From contig JADJFA010000021.1 in NCBI GenBank assembly GCA_016708875.1, positions 1-64,000 of the forward strand: 64,000 nucleotides of DNA, given 5' to 3'. The notes beneath the pieces were generated by a model that was not told the DNA's origin, did not search any database, and was given only the letters and a program-made list of their open reading frames with translations. Shown in pieces: positions 35,435-44,510 of the stretch. The stretch is from Lewinellaceae bacterium. GTDB lineage: Bacteria > Bacteroidota > Bacteroidia > Chitinophagales > Saprospiraceae. Both the position numbers and the translations under genes were made by a program. Every line of letters starts with the position of its first letter. Positions within the stretch are counted from its first letter, which is position 1.

Positions 35435-36904
35435 CTACCGCAACACCGTCACATCTCCTTTATAAAACACAGAAACCCCATTGAGAAACCTAACCTTTAA
35501 TTACATACAAATATACCCCCGCAGCAGCCTCTTCCCCATTGACCTGCCATCCCAACCCAGCGCTCCATCTGACGCCTGAAAACCCTTGATTTTCAAAGAT
35601 CAAACTGCCCCATCGGTCATAGATTTGCATCAACTCAACCTGTTCTACATCTTTGGCAGCAAAGACAGTGAAATAATTATTCTGATTATCAGAACCGGGC
35701 TTGAATACATTGGGAATATAAACCGTACCCTGCAATACCCTAAGGATCAAGGCGTCCGAAACCGCACATCCAATGGTGTCTCTTGCATAAAGCGTATAGG
35801 TGGTCGTCTGGAGTGGAGCGGCAATGGTAGTCAAACAAGTATCACAGTCCAGGTAGATTGCCGGCGTCCATTGATAGGAAATAACACGGCCAGGATCGCT
35901 TATTATACCCGTCAGGGATACTGCATTGCCCAAGGCAATGGTAGTATCACCGATTGCTTCGATTGAGTTTAGGACAGGCGCCTGCAAAGGATCAGGATCT
36001 GAGACGGTTACGGTGGTCGAGACAGGGCAAATACCCGCTCCACTTGCCGAGACGGTATAAGTACCTGCCGTCAAATGCGTTGCGGTCGGTGCAAATTGTG
36101 GAGGCACAGTACTCCATTCGTACGTTGGGTTGCCTGAAGTTGATTCAATCTCTGCACTGGCAGTTCCATCCTTGCCACCCACGCAGGAAGGAGATGTACT
36201 GTTGGTGTTCAAGCCTATTACTTCAATTGGAAAAGTAACCGTGGATACCCCGCTACAATTGCTCGAAGCTTGTAAGGAAACCATGTACATCCCAGGGCCG
36301 CTAAACGTATGAACCGGGTTTTGTGAAGGGCTTGCATTCGACGCACCAGAAGCAGGATCGCCAAAATCCCAGCGCCAGGTATCAGGGCAATTGTCGGAAA
36401 GATCGGTAAAAGAATAAGCGTTATTTCCCGTGCAAATACTGCTGAAATTTGCCGCAATGGCTGGCGCGTTTTCAATATGAATATCATCAAAAGCCACCCC
36501 ATCGTAGTCATTGCAGGTGGTGCCTGCTCCAAATACAAAACGAAAACGCACATTAGGTTTCCCTGCCAACTCAGTCATGCAATGTTTGGCAATTACCCAC
36601 CCGCCACTACCATTTCCTCCCAGACAGCTGCCTGAAGTCGGCATAATACTTCCCGCCCAACCATGTCGGGGGTTGGCAAGCGTACTCAATTGACGGTTGG
36701 TTTGTTTGGCATTCCCCAGGCCCAATCATCCCCATTTCCGCCAGAAGTCCAACCGCCTGGCGAAACTTCAAAATCCTCCTGGTAAGGGAAGGTAGCAATA
36801 GGAGTGACACATTGGGCATTGGCCTGAATGGGCTGAAAAAAGCAGGTAAAAAAGAGGGGTATGGAAAGCGGGAAGATGATTATTTGCAAGGTTCGCCAAA
36901 TCAT
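35435..36904 (-). pseudogene. T9SS-secreted protein with PKD-like domain, gliding-motility type C-terminus (broken)
   Basis: The start is at ATG 36904 (MIWRTLQIIIFPLSIPLFF signal), followed by YQEDFEVSPGGWTSGGNGDDWAWG, a MAM/CUB-like N-terminal module. After WGMPNKPTVN a stop falls in frame, and the next readable part (35490-36725 frame) resumes at LANPRHGWAG...GGWVIAKHCMTELAGKPNVRFRF, so perhaps 100 residues are missing or scrambled. A PKD-like domain (YSFTDLSDNCPDTWRWDFGDP, about 36340-36430) and a second Ig-like part follow. The end IYDRWGSLIFENQGFSG...AGVYLYVI is the type-B (gliding motility) T9SS tail. An extra G at about 35494 moves the stop; corrected, the tail reads RFLNGVSVFYKGDVTVLR and ends at 35435. 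Confidence 0.75.
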
Positions 36905-36941
36905 ATTTTGATTTCCCGTGATTGAAACCACGGGGTTGTGT

Positions 36942-36949
36942 CAAAAGTA
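36942..36949 (-). promoter_or_regulatory. TAnnTTTG -7 box for the T9SS gene
   Basis: The minus strand reads TACTTTTG, about 38 nt upstream of the ATG at 36904. Confidence 0.45.
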
Positions 36950-36979
36950 AACATCATCACGTTTTACATAGCATTGACT

Positions 36980-37100
36980 TCCGCTGTTGTTGGCGAGGAC
37001 GCCAACAACGGCAGGCGTTTACAATATGCCATTGATTATCAATAGCTTGCACCGCATTTGCCGTTGTTGGCGTCCTCGCCAACAACAACGGCGAAGCGGA
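36980..37100. repeat. nested palindromes in inverted orientation (GTTGTTGGCG...)
   Basis: At 36986-37009 and 37063-37086 lie 24-nt perfect palindromes with arms GTTGTTGGCG/CGCCAACAAC and a 4-nt centre. Their flanks are also complementary (CCGC...AACGGCA against TGCCGTT...GGCGAAGCGG), so the two units form one large cruciform with smaller hairpins on it. The 370-bp space around it (36932-37303) holds no gene. Confidence 0.85.
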
Positions 37101-37303
37101 ATCCCAGTAGAAATTGATGGCATTCTTGCTTTTGACACAACCCGAATTTCGGATTTGTAAGAAATTAATTTCACACCTCAATCCACATTCAAGCCTGGTT
37201 CGATTTTTAGCCCCCCCCCAAGGCTATGAGTGTGCCATTTCTTTGGCTTAGCAACCTTTTTGCAGGTTTTTCCGCGGTTGCTTCCGATGCAGCAGTAGCT
37301 TTT

Positions 37304-37813
37304 TTAGCAGGTTTTTTTTCCACCTCCCTCCTTCACATTGGCTTCAGCGGCTAAATCTGCTTCCGCCTTCTCCGTCGCCTCTGTTTCCGCCGCAATCCTC
37401 TCCGCTTCGCGTTTGGCTTCTTCAAAAATGCCGTGTTCGCGCATGAAATTGTACCACTTGATACATTTCTGGATATCGCCGATATGCACCCGGTCGCGGT
37501 CGTGATCCGGGAGCACGGCTGTAAAATAGGCACGCAACTCAGGACTGCTGGCTTTCGGGTCGGCGGGCGGAGTGGTATCGTGCAGGTCCAGCATTTTCTG
37601 GAAAACCTCCACGAGCGGCACCGTGTTTTCGCCTTCTTCGGTGAATGTGTAAACAGCCACCGTAGCAAGCGGAGTGATCTGTTGTTGGCGCACCGGCACG
37701 AAGCGGGTGCGACCTTCTTTGCGGTCATCAATGATGACACCGTTGGCACGGCTGCTCACAAGTTTGTGTACACCGGGCGCGCCGGGCACTACGAGATATT
37801 TGTCTAAGTTCAT
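37304..37813 (-). CDS. DUF5606 protein
   Basis: A protein of 169 residues as read, from ATG 37813 (MNLDKYLVVPGAPGVHKLVSSRANGVIIDD), the DUF5606 start; an upstream in-frame start in repeat DNA is rejected. The conserved body includes FVPVRQQQITPLATVAVYTFTEEGENTVPLVEVFQKML and DHDRDRVHIGDIQKCIKWYNFM. DUF5606 proteins are small cytoplasmic proteins of Bacteroidota with a charged, Lys/Ala-rich tail; function unknown. Here the frame leaves the tail at an eight-T run (37312-37319). In the shifted frame the Lys-Pro-Ala tail continues (KKPAKKATAASEATAEKPAKK), so the true gene probably ends nearer 37180. Confidence 0.82.
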   Translation of the reverse strand: MNLDKYLVVPGAPGVHKLVSSRANGVIIDDRKEGRTRFVPVRQQQITPLATVAVYTFTEEGENTVPLVEVFQKMLDLHDTTPPADPKASSPELRAYFTAVLPDHDRDRVHIGDIQKCIKWYNFMREHGIFEEAKREAERIAAETEATEKAEADLAAEANVKEGGGKKTC

Positions 37814-37821
37814 TTTTAATA

Positions 37822-37909
37822 GAGTGATGAAGCGATGAAGTGATAAAGTGATTTGAGGCGAGCAGGATCTAAAAATCACTCTATCGCTTCATCACTTTAT
37901 CACTTCATG
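37822..37909. repeat. octad-periodic hairpin (GTGATGAA/GCGATGAA units) before frr
   Basis: The left arm has units GTGATGAA, GCGATGAA, GTGATAAA at an 8-nt period. The right arm (37873-37909) has the complement (TCACTCTATCGCTTCATCACTTTATCACTTCAT). It separates frr (upstream on the minus strand) from the DUF5606 gene. The same words make up the tract at 60788-60905. Confidence 0.88.
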
Positions 37910-37910
37910 C

Positions 37911-38473
37911 TCAAACGGTCATTATTTCCTTCTCTTTCGTGTTTACCACAGAGTCGGTTTGTTCCACGTATTTGTTTACAAGGGTTTGCAGCTCGGCTTC
38001 TTTGCGCTTTCCGGTGTCTTCGGGGAGACCGTCTTTTACTGCTTTTTTGATGTGTTCGAGGGCTTTGTGGCGGGCATTGCGTACACCAACCTTGCTTTCT
38101 TCGCCCACGTGCTTGGCTTTTTTTACCAACTCTTTGCGGCGCTCTTCGGTAAGCGGTGGGACGGAAAGTCGAATACATTCGCCATCATTCTGTGGGGTAA
38201 TGCCAAGGTTGGCATTGATAATTACCCGTTCGATGGGGTTTACCATATTGCGTTCCCAGGGTTGAATCACGATGGTTCGCGCATCGCTGATCTGCAGGTT
38301 GGCTACCTGGGTGATCGGCACCGGCGAACCGTAATAGTCCACCATGAGGTCGGCCACTAGGCTTGTAGAAGCTTTGCCTGTGCGAATTTTAACCAGTTCG
38401 TGGTCAAGGTGTTCCAGCGCTTTTTTTTCATGTGGGCCTCTGCTTCGGCCATAATTGCATTTACGTCTTCCAT
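37911..38473 (-). CDS. frr: ribosome recycling factor (one-base slip near the start)
   Basis: About 187 residues. From ATG 38473 the sequence reads MEDVNAIMAEAEAHMKK, as expected for RRF, then meets a run of eight A's (T's at 38421-38428). The main frame (ALEHLDHELVKIRTGKASTSLVADLMVDYYGSPVPITQVANLQISDARTIVIQPWERNM...) continues only if the run is taken as nine (or six). Conserved RRF parts (KIRTGKAS, PW, RKELVKKAK near 130, ending at the helix VNKYVEQTDSVVNTKEKEIMTV) are complete. RRF splits the post-termination ribosome and is essential in bacteria, so a sequencing error is the likely cause. As given, the long frame starts at 38492 with a false N-terminus. Confidence 0.95.
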
Positions 38474-38685
38474 ATGTCAAGAATGTGGTCAATTTTTTAA
38501 GGAGGTCAATGAGGTCAAAGTGATAATTTGGTCATTGTGTCAGAGGTGAAAAGTCAACACACAACCGTTTCACGCCGCAAATTTCACCAAGTTTTCCTTT
38601 TTATTTGAAAAGACGTGAGGAAAATCTGCACCTGCGTACCTTGGGGCGGTATTGAAAATGCATTTACTTAGTTAAAAAACGGTTC

Positions 38686-39933
38686 ATGCCCGAACTGCAC
38701 GAAATAAAACGAACCTTGTCGCGCATCGAAAAACTGGAGCGGGATGTCAGTCTCAAGCAGTTGCAAATCAACAGTTTGCTGGCTATCACGCAGGCAATCA
38801 ACGACAACGTTGCAGCTGCCGATCTGTTCAATATGTACAACACATTCTTGCGCTGGGAAATGGAACTCCGCAAGATGTGTCTTTTTTTGCGCGACAACGA
38901 TACCTGGGAGTGTAAAACGCATTTGGGCATTGACGAGGCACTGTTGGAGCATGATATCGGCGCCGAACTCGATCGCTACCGCAGCACACAGGGCCTTGAA
39001 AAATCGGAACATCCGCTCGTCCGGGAATTCGATCTGGTAATCCCGGTATTACACAAAAACGAAGCCATCGCCTACGCTTTTATTGGCGGTTTCAAAGACG
39101 ATGACGATGTGTACAACAAGGTGCAATTCGTCACCACCATCACCAACGTGATCGCCGTAGCCATCGAAAACAAGCGGCTTTTCAAGGAGCGGATGCGTCA
39201 GGAAGTGATGAACCGCGAGTTGGAAGTGGCCGCCGAAATTCAACGAACACTGGTGCCCTGGAGGCTTCCTTCAGGCAAAAATTACGAGCTCTCGAGCATT
39301 TACAAGCCACACTATGCTGTGGGAGGGGACTATTACGATGTGGTAGAATTCCCCGACGGGCAAATCGCTTTTTGCATCGCCGATATTACTGGTAAAGGCG
39401 TGGCGGCAGCCCTGTTGATGGCCAACTTTCAGGCCAATTTCCGTGCCCTTATTACCCGTCGCCCTACGCTCGAAGAGATTATAAATGAACTCAATGCAGC
39501 GGTTTTTAATGTGACACAGGGAGATAAGTTCATTACCCTTTTTCTTGCAAAATACGATTCCAACACACGCACCCTGCATTACGTAAACGCAGGCCACACG
39601 CCTCCTGTGCTGATCTCCAAAGGGGAAGTCGTGCTGTTAAAAAACGGTTGTACCTCCCTGGGCTGGATGCCTGAATTGCCTTTTCTCGAAATCGGCGGAC
39701 TCTGCCTCACGGACGAGGCGATTATTTTTTCCTATACCGATGGACTTACTGAAGTCCGAAATTCAGCCGGAGAGGAATTTGAGGAAAAGAAGCTGCTTGA
39801 TTTTTTGAGTAAGAACGCCACTGAAGGCGCAAAGGAACTGAACACCAAATTGCTCAAACATATTGAGGCCTTCCGCGGCCGGGAGCCTTGGACGGATGAT
39901 ATTACGGTGTTGACTTGTAAGGTGTTTTGTTGA
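38686..39933 (+). CDS. SpoIIE-type PP2C protein phosphatase with N-terminal GAF-like domain
   Basis: A 415-residue protein. A coiled-coil start (residues 1-35, HEIKRTLSRIEKLERDVSLKQLQI) leads into a GAF-like region (about 36-175), another helix (ENKRLFKERMRQEVMNRELEVAAEIQRTLVPWRLP) and the phosphatase domain (about 205-415): YAVGGDYYDVVEFPDGQIAFCIADITGKGVAAALLMA with metal-binding Asp residues, HYVNAGHTPPVL, and the end WTDDITVLTCKVF. Such enzymes act on anti-anti-sigma-like partners in stress and signalling switches. The last 37 codons are present again at 41082-41195, after an intervening gene. Confidence 0.92.
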   Translation: MPELHEIKRTLSRIEKLERDVSLKQLQINSLLAITQAINDNVAAADLFNMYNTFLRWEMELRKMCLFLRDNDTWECKTHLGIDEALLEHDIGAELDRYRSTQGLEKSEHPLVREFDLVIPVLHKNEAIAYAFIGGFKDDDDVYNKVQFVTTITNVIAVAIENKRLFKERMRQEVMNRELEVAAEIQRTLVPWRLPSGKNYELSSIYKPHYAVGGDYYDVVEFPDGQIAFCIADITGKGVAAALLMANFQANFRALITRRPTLEEIINELNAAVFNVTQGDKFITLFLAKYDSNTRTLHYVNAGHTPPVLISKGEVVLLKNGCTSLGWMPELPFLEIGGLCLTDEAIIFSYTDGLTEVRNSAGEEFEEKKLLDFLSKNATEGAKELNTKLLKHIEAFRGREPWTDDITVLTCKVFC

Positions 39934-39936
39934 GCG
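39823..39936 (+). repeat. 3' end of the phosphatase gene, copy 1 of a 114-bp direct repeat
   Basis: 114 bp matching 41082-41195 with six differences, all synonymous in third (or Leu first) positions (GCA/GCC, ATT/ATA, GCC/GCT, GGC/GGA, GAG/GAA, TTG/CTG). Confidence 0.92.
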
Positions 39937-39980
39937 TTTAATTAACGGCAAGTAGCATTCAACCCTAGAGAATAAACAAC

Positions 39981-41006
39981 ATGTTCAAAAAAACTTTCCT
40001 ATTCATAACTACTATCTTAGCAGCGACATCAGTTTCCACAGGCTATGGCGCAACTGATGTTTTAAAAGGCAGTGTCAATGCCGCAACATTTTTAGATTGG
40101 TTCAACAGCGCAGAAAAATATCTGTATGTAAAAGGTCTTATTGTATTCGACTTAATTCCTGCGCTTTTTCTTATAATTCAGGCAGTTTTCTTTTTTAAAG
40201 ACAGAAAGAAAATTAAAGGTTTATTTACTGTTCTTGCATTACTTGCAAATCTTATCGGAGCATTTCTTGTCATACAATATGCTTATCCTATTGCTTCCCA
40301 AATAGCGACTTGGACGCCTGAGAATATACCTTCAGACTGGATCAGTCTAAAAGATAATTGGTTGAGTTATATTGACCTTCACGGTTTAATGGGTATATTG
40401 GGATGGCTTTGTTTTGCCATAACTTACTTTGTATCTGAAAGAAAAAATACGGCGGTAAAGCGGCTACCTCGTTTTCTTAATTTTTCTAAAAACGCGCTGG
40501 CGTTTTTTCTAACCTTTATCTTAGGAATGGGTGCGGCAGGCTTGTATGCATTTTGCCTTTTCCCATTTCAGTATGAAATTTCAGGGGCAACTTTTATTGA
40601 AATGCACCGCCCTACAGATTTAGTTATGAGGAAAGTAGGGCCAATAATGTTTACATTCATAGTTTCGTTAAAAGTAATACTCGCCACCCTTTTCTTTATT
40701 GAAAAGAGCAAGTATAAAGGATGGCTTATTATAGCCGCATTAATTTTCCTGTTATGCGACACTTTTATTGCTTTGCAATACAATAGACCTATAAACGACT
40801 TGTTTCTTACTTGGACGCCAACTACTGTACCAAACAATTGGGCAAGCATAAGAGATGAATGGCTAAGCTATCATTTATACAGAAACATATTTATGCTCTT
40901 GGGGATTATTTCTATTCTACTTACTTTTTTTGTTAAAAAAAGAGGAGAGCGCAACACAAGCATTGTGAGATTTGACAAAAAAAGAGAAGCAGATGTAGTG
41001 CAGTAA
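39981..41006 (+). CDS. multi-pass membrane protein with internal duplication
   Basis: A 341-residue hydrophobic protein (signal-like N-terminus MFKKTFLFITTILAATSVS, then about eight TM segments). It consists of two homologous halves. Half one contains IQYAYPIASQIATWTPENIPSDWISLKDNWLSYIDLHGLMGILGWLCFAITYFV; half two contains LQYNRPINDLFLTWTPTTVPNNWASIRDEWLSYHLYRNIFMLLGIISILLTFFV. The core resembles DUF1772-type small membrane proteins (a hydrophobic four-TM unit with a W-x-x-x-R-x-x-W pattern), here fused in tandem; this link is tentative. The gene is AT-rich compared with the neighbouring phosphatase and sits between two copies of its 3' end, so horizontal gain is likely. Confidence 0.8.
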   Translation: MFKKTFLFITTILAATSVSTGYGATDVLKGSVNAATFLDWFNSAEKYLYVKGLIVFDLIPALFLIIQAVFFFKDRKKIKGLFTVLALLANLIGAFLVIQYAYPIASQIATWTPENIPSDWISLKDNWLSYIDLHGLMGILGWLCFAITYFVSERKNTAVKRLPRFLNFSKNALAFFLTFILGMGAAGLYAFCLFPFQYEISGATFIEMHRPTDLVMRKVGPIMFTFIVSLKVILATLFFIEKSKYKGWLIIAALIFLLCDTFIALQYNRPINDLFLTWTPTTVPNNWASIRDEWLSYHLYRNIFMLLGIISILLTFFVKKRGERNTSIVRFDKKREADVVQ

Positions 41007-41081
41007 CTTATTACATGGGCCGAGAAGGAAATGGAAGCAAAGTTAAAACGACTGATTTCCTGATAACACCAAGTGCGGTGG

Positions 41082-41195
41082 GAAGGCGCCAAGGAACTGA
41101 ACACCAAATTGCTCAAACATATAGAGGCTTTCCGCGGACGGGAACCTTGGACGGATGATATTACGGTGCTGACTTGTAAGGTGTTTTGTTGAGCG
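41082..41195 (+). repeat. 3' end of the phosphatase gene, copy 2
   Basis: Codes for the same 36 residues (EGAKELNTKLLKHIEAFRGR...) and stop as the phosphatase end, but no start or upstream part is present. With copy 1 it flanks the membrane-protein gene at 39981-41006. Confidence 0.92.
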
Positions 41196-41323
41196 ATGCA
41201 TGAGCATCTAAGCAAAGGCAGAATCTGACCGAGATCAGCGGGGATCAAATCCTGATTTCATCTCCGAACTCCCCACCATCGCAAGGCAAAAAATGTTGAG
41301 CGTCACTTTAACCAACATTAATT

Positions 41324-42082
41324 ATGAAACGACAAATTAATAAATGGACATTTCAGATAACTATAACAGGTCTGTATATTGCAGGACTTTTACTCGTAAT
41401 TATATTAAACCCAATTTTGACATACGCCAACAAAACAACACATAATGACTATACAATCTTTCACAATAAACAACTTGACCCAGCTCTGGCAATCAAGCTT
41501 GACCAAGCGACAGATCTTTTAAAAACAAGTGAATTTTACAACTCCAAATTACAACTTGACATTTGCTTAAATGATGGTTCGGAATATCCCCAAATTATAA
41601 AAACTATTCGTGGACCGGCATTTGCGTGGGGTTTCTATGATAAAGTTGTTCTGCAAGGAGTTGCAAACTATAAAGACAACTATGTTGAACTAAATGGCTA
41701 CAAATGGAATTTGACACAACTGTTAGCACATGAAATGACACATTGCTTACAATTTTACAAATTAGGATTTTGGAAATCCAAACCCGTTGCAAATATTCCA
41801 AATTGGAAATGGGAAGGATATGCAGAATATGTGTCCAGGCAGAACAATGACCAAAAAGACCTTGCAAGAAATATTGCAAGGCTTATTGCGAGTGATAAAA
41901 ATAATTGGGAAGTAAAATTTGAGGATAGTACAATTGTATCAAGAGAATATTTCGACTATTGGACATTAGTGCAGTATTGCATGGACATAAAAAAAATGAA
42001 CTACAAACAAATTCTTGCAGACACAACAAGCGAACAAACGGTGAGACAAGAAATGATGGCTTGGTTTAGTGGACGAGAATAA
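41324..42082 (+). CDS. putative membrane-anchored zinc metallopeptidase-like protein
   Basis: A 252-residue protein with one N-terminal TM helix (ITITGLYIAGLLLVIILNPIL, about 11-32). The only recognised motif is HEMTH (about residues 135-139 in QLLAHEMTHCLQFYKLGF), the HExxH zinc site of gluzincin-like enzymes, followed about 30 residues later by a Glu in WKWEGYAEYVSRQ, which could be the third ligand. The body would face the periplasm. It is AT-rich like its neighbours and is probably part of acquired DNA. No family name is certain. Confidence 0.65.
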   Translation: MKRQINKWTFQITITGLYIAGLLLVIILNPILTYANKTTHNDYTIFHNKQLDPALAIKLDQATDLLKTSEFYNSKLQLDICLNDGSEYPQIIKTIRGPAFAWGFYDKVVLQGVANYKDNYVELNGYKWNLTQLLAHEMTHCLQFYKLGFWKSKPVANIPNWKWEGYAEYVSRQNNDQKDLARNIARLIASDKNNWEVKFEDSTIVSREYFDYWTLVQYCMDIKKMNYKQILADTTSEQTVRQEMMAWFSGRE

Positions 42083-42226
42083 AAGCGAACCCAAAACTTG
42101 GATTTAGCAAAAGTGGGACGATAGTGCTTAATTCAACATCTGTGCTTCTAATCCCACTTTCACTAAGTCCCAAATCGTATGTGAGAAGTGTAAGACACAG
42201 CCAAGAATCAACAGAATATTTAGAAA

Positions 42227-43191
42227 ATGAGAGCAATTGTATATTCAAAATATGGGCCGCCAGAAGTTGCCAAATTAATGGCAGTGCCCAAACCGTTACC
42301 GAAAGACAACGAAGTATTGGTTAAGGTTTATTCGTCAACGGTAAATCGGACTGATTCGGGTTTCCGTAGTGCCGAATACTTTATTTCACGATTTTGGACT
42401 GGACTGTTACGACCAAAATATCAAATACTGGGTTGTGAGTTTGCAGGGATAATTGAAGAAATTGGGCAGCATGTAACAACCTTCAAAAAAGGTGATAAAG
42501 TTTTTGGGTTTAATGATAAAACCTGCGGTGGGCACGGAGAGTATTTAACAATTGCTGAAACTGATGCGGTTATAAATATGCCAGACAATTTAAGCTATGA
42601 TGAAGCGGCACCACTTACGGAAGGAGCACATTATGCTTTAGTGGATATAAGAGCGGCAAAAGTTGAACCTGGACAAAATGTTTTAGTTTATGGAGCAACT
42701 GGTGCTATTGGTTCTGCTGCGGTGCAATTATTGAAGCATTTTGGAGCAATAGTAACAGCAGTGTGTAATACAAAAAACGTAGGTTTGGTAAAATCGCTCG
42801 GTGCAGATACTGTTATTGATTATCAGACACAGGATTTCACGAAGACAGAAGATAAGTTTGATTTCATCTTTGATGCAGTTGGAAAAAGTTCATTTGGACA
42901 ATGCAAACCCTTATTAACTAAAAAAGGAATTTACATTTCAACCGAGTTGGGGAAAATGGAGAGAATCTACTTTTTGCATTGACCACACCGCTTTGGGGTG
43001 GCAAAAAGCTTTTGTTCCCAATTCCAACCATCACTAAAGAAGACGTAATATTTTTGAAAGAACTTGTTGAAAAAGGAAAATACAAACCTGTAATTGACAA
43101 ATTCTACAGGTTGGACCAAATTGTGGAAGCCTACAAATATGTTGAATCGGGACAAAAAACAGGAAATGTTATTATTAAAATAGTTGAATGA
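42227..43191 (+). pseudogene. NAD(P)-dependent zinc-type alcohol dehydrogenase/quinone oxidoreductase (one-base frameshift)
   Basis: About 320 residues of the MDR superfamily: MRAIVYSKYGPPEVAKLMAVPKPLPKDNEVLVKVYSSTVNRTDSGFR (GroES-like, 1-48), GCEFAGIIEEIGQHVTTFKKGDKVFGF (about 68-95), LVYGATGAIGSAAVQLLKHFGAIVTAV (Rossmann motif, about 152-178) and a C-terminal end KTGNVIIKIVE. No structural or catalytic zinc Cys set is obvious, so it fits the zinc-free quinone oxidoreductase branch. The frame breaks at an A run (42953-42956); adding one A joins ...STELGK to NGENLLFALTTPLWGGKKLLF. AT-rich, like the two genes before it. Confidence 0.88.
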
Positions 43192-43841
43192 TAATATCAC
43201 CAGCCACTGCTTGAAAGGCTCAGCCTTGGGCGAAGGGATAGACTGTATGATTCGGAACATCCCCTAGGTGTTCGTAGCATCGGTTTTGTAACCCCCCCTA
43301 ACCCTCCACCGCCCCACCACGCCACCTTGTTTCGCCGGAAGTGCTCTTTCCTCGGGCAGGCCCTGTTAATGCAGGGCTGAAGCCAGGTTAGGTTTTCACG
43401 CTTTTGCCGCCTTTTGGTTTTTTTCTCCACCGAACCCCTCCCGCGTTTGCGCTTTTAAAAAAAGAGACGACGCCACAAAGGCCACTGCCTGATTGTATTT
43501 ACTTTGTTGCGTTACCATACGTCAAGATCTTTCCTCCCCTCCTCGGCTCACCCCCCCAGGCAGGGCGTTTGCAGCCCTGATCCCATTTAGCAACCCAGGG
43601 CTGGGAAAGGCGCACCCCGATTATGCCAAGCCTTAGTACCTTGCAACCTTTACAGGGCATGGGTTTCAACGAAAGCCAGCGTTCAAACCCGGGAAGGTGA
43701 GTTACTATCCGGCCGCCTTGGCCATGGAAAAGAAGACGCACGGTTTAGCCTCTACCGCCGCCCCCCAGCCCTCACCGCCACCCGGAAGGGCTCCGGAATT
43801 GCTAGCCTGAATAACCCACTTTACAGGCTGGCTCGAAGCCA
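43192..43841 (+). pseudogene. degenerate upstream part of the TPR-CHAT gene
   Basis: No intact frame. At 43600-43680 the DNA matches the TPR repeat of the following gene (GGGAAAGGCGCACCCC, then ATTATGCC, AACCTTTACAGGGCATGGG) with several indels, and at 43805-43835 AGCCTGAATAACCCACTTTACAGG matches the next unit. C-rich runs lie at 43290-43320 and 43545-43560. It is probably the 5' portion of the TPR array, badly read or decayed; the true start codon is not visible. Confidence 0.6.
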
Positions 43842-44510
43842 ATGCTCACCAGCCAAGGCCTCAGGAAAGTGTTGGGAAAGGCGCACCCCAATTATGCAAA
43901 TAGCCTGAATAACCTTGCACTCCTTTACAAGGACATGGGCGACTACGAAAAAGCCGAGTCGCTCCACCTCGAAGCTATAGCCATCCGGGAAAAAGTACTG
44001 GGTAAGGAGCACCCAAAGTATGGCTCAAGCCTGAATAACCTTGCAAACCTTTACAGTGACATGGGCAACTACGAAAAAGCTGAGCCGCTCTTCCTCGAAA
44101 CCATAACCATCAAGGAAAAAGTGTTGGGAAAGGCGCACCCCGATTATGCAGGGAGCCTGATAAACCTCGCAGACAACTATAGGTTGATGGGCTACTACGA
44201 AAAAGCCGAGCCGCTCCTCCTCGAGGCCAAAGGTATTTTTGAAACCCTGCCCAATGGACGCAACCACGATTTTTACAGCAAATGCCTCACCAACCTAGCT
44301 ATCTTTTACCATTCCTTAGGCTACTACGAAAAAGCCGCAGCGCAATGCATAGAAGAAACACTGGTGAATCGATCCCTGTTGGAAAAGGCGGTGCGCCACC
44401 TTTCCGAACGTGAGATGGGCAGTTATCTGAGCAAAAACTTCAAAAGCCAAGACCTTGCCCTCCTTTGCCCAAGTATCCGACTGCAAAAAAGTGGTGCCAG
44501 CCTGTTTTGA
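43842..44510 (+). pseudogene. TPR-array part of a TPR-CHAT protein (fragment 1)
   Basis: A 222-residue fragment with 42-residue tetratricopeptide repeats of the kinesin-light-chain type: NSLNNLALLYKDMGDYEKAESLHLEAIAIREKVLGKEHPKYGS and three more, differing little, so the DNA repeats are nearly identical (126 bp). It ends QDLALLCPSIRLQKSGASLF because of a slip at about 44455; the proper continuation is in the next frame (44455-45081). The frame before 43842 is broken too. Such arrays bind partner proteins and, with CHAT, form caspase-like effectors often used in defence or signalling. Confidence 0.8.

Noticed and set aside
43197..43741. Minus-strand frames of about 80 residues in the area before the TPR gene
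   Set aside because: They are antisense to a degenerate TPR repeat on the plus strand and contain its complement.
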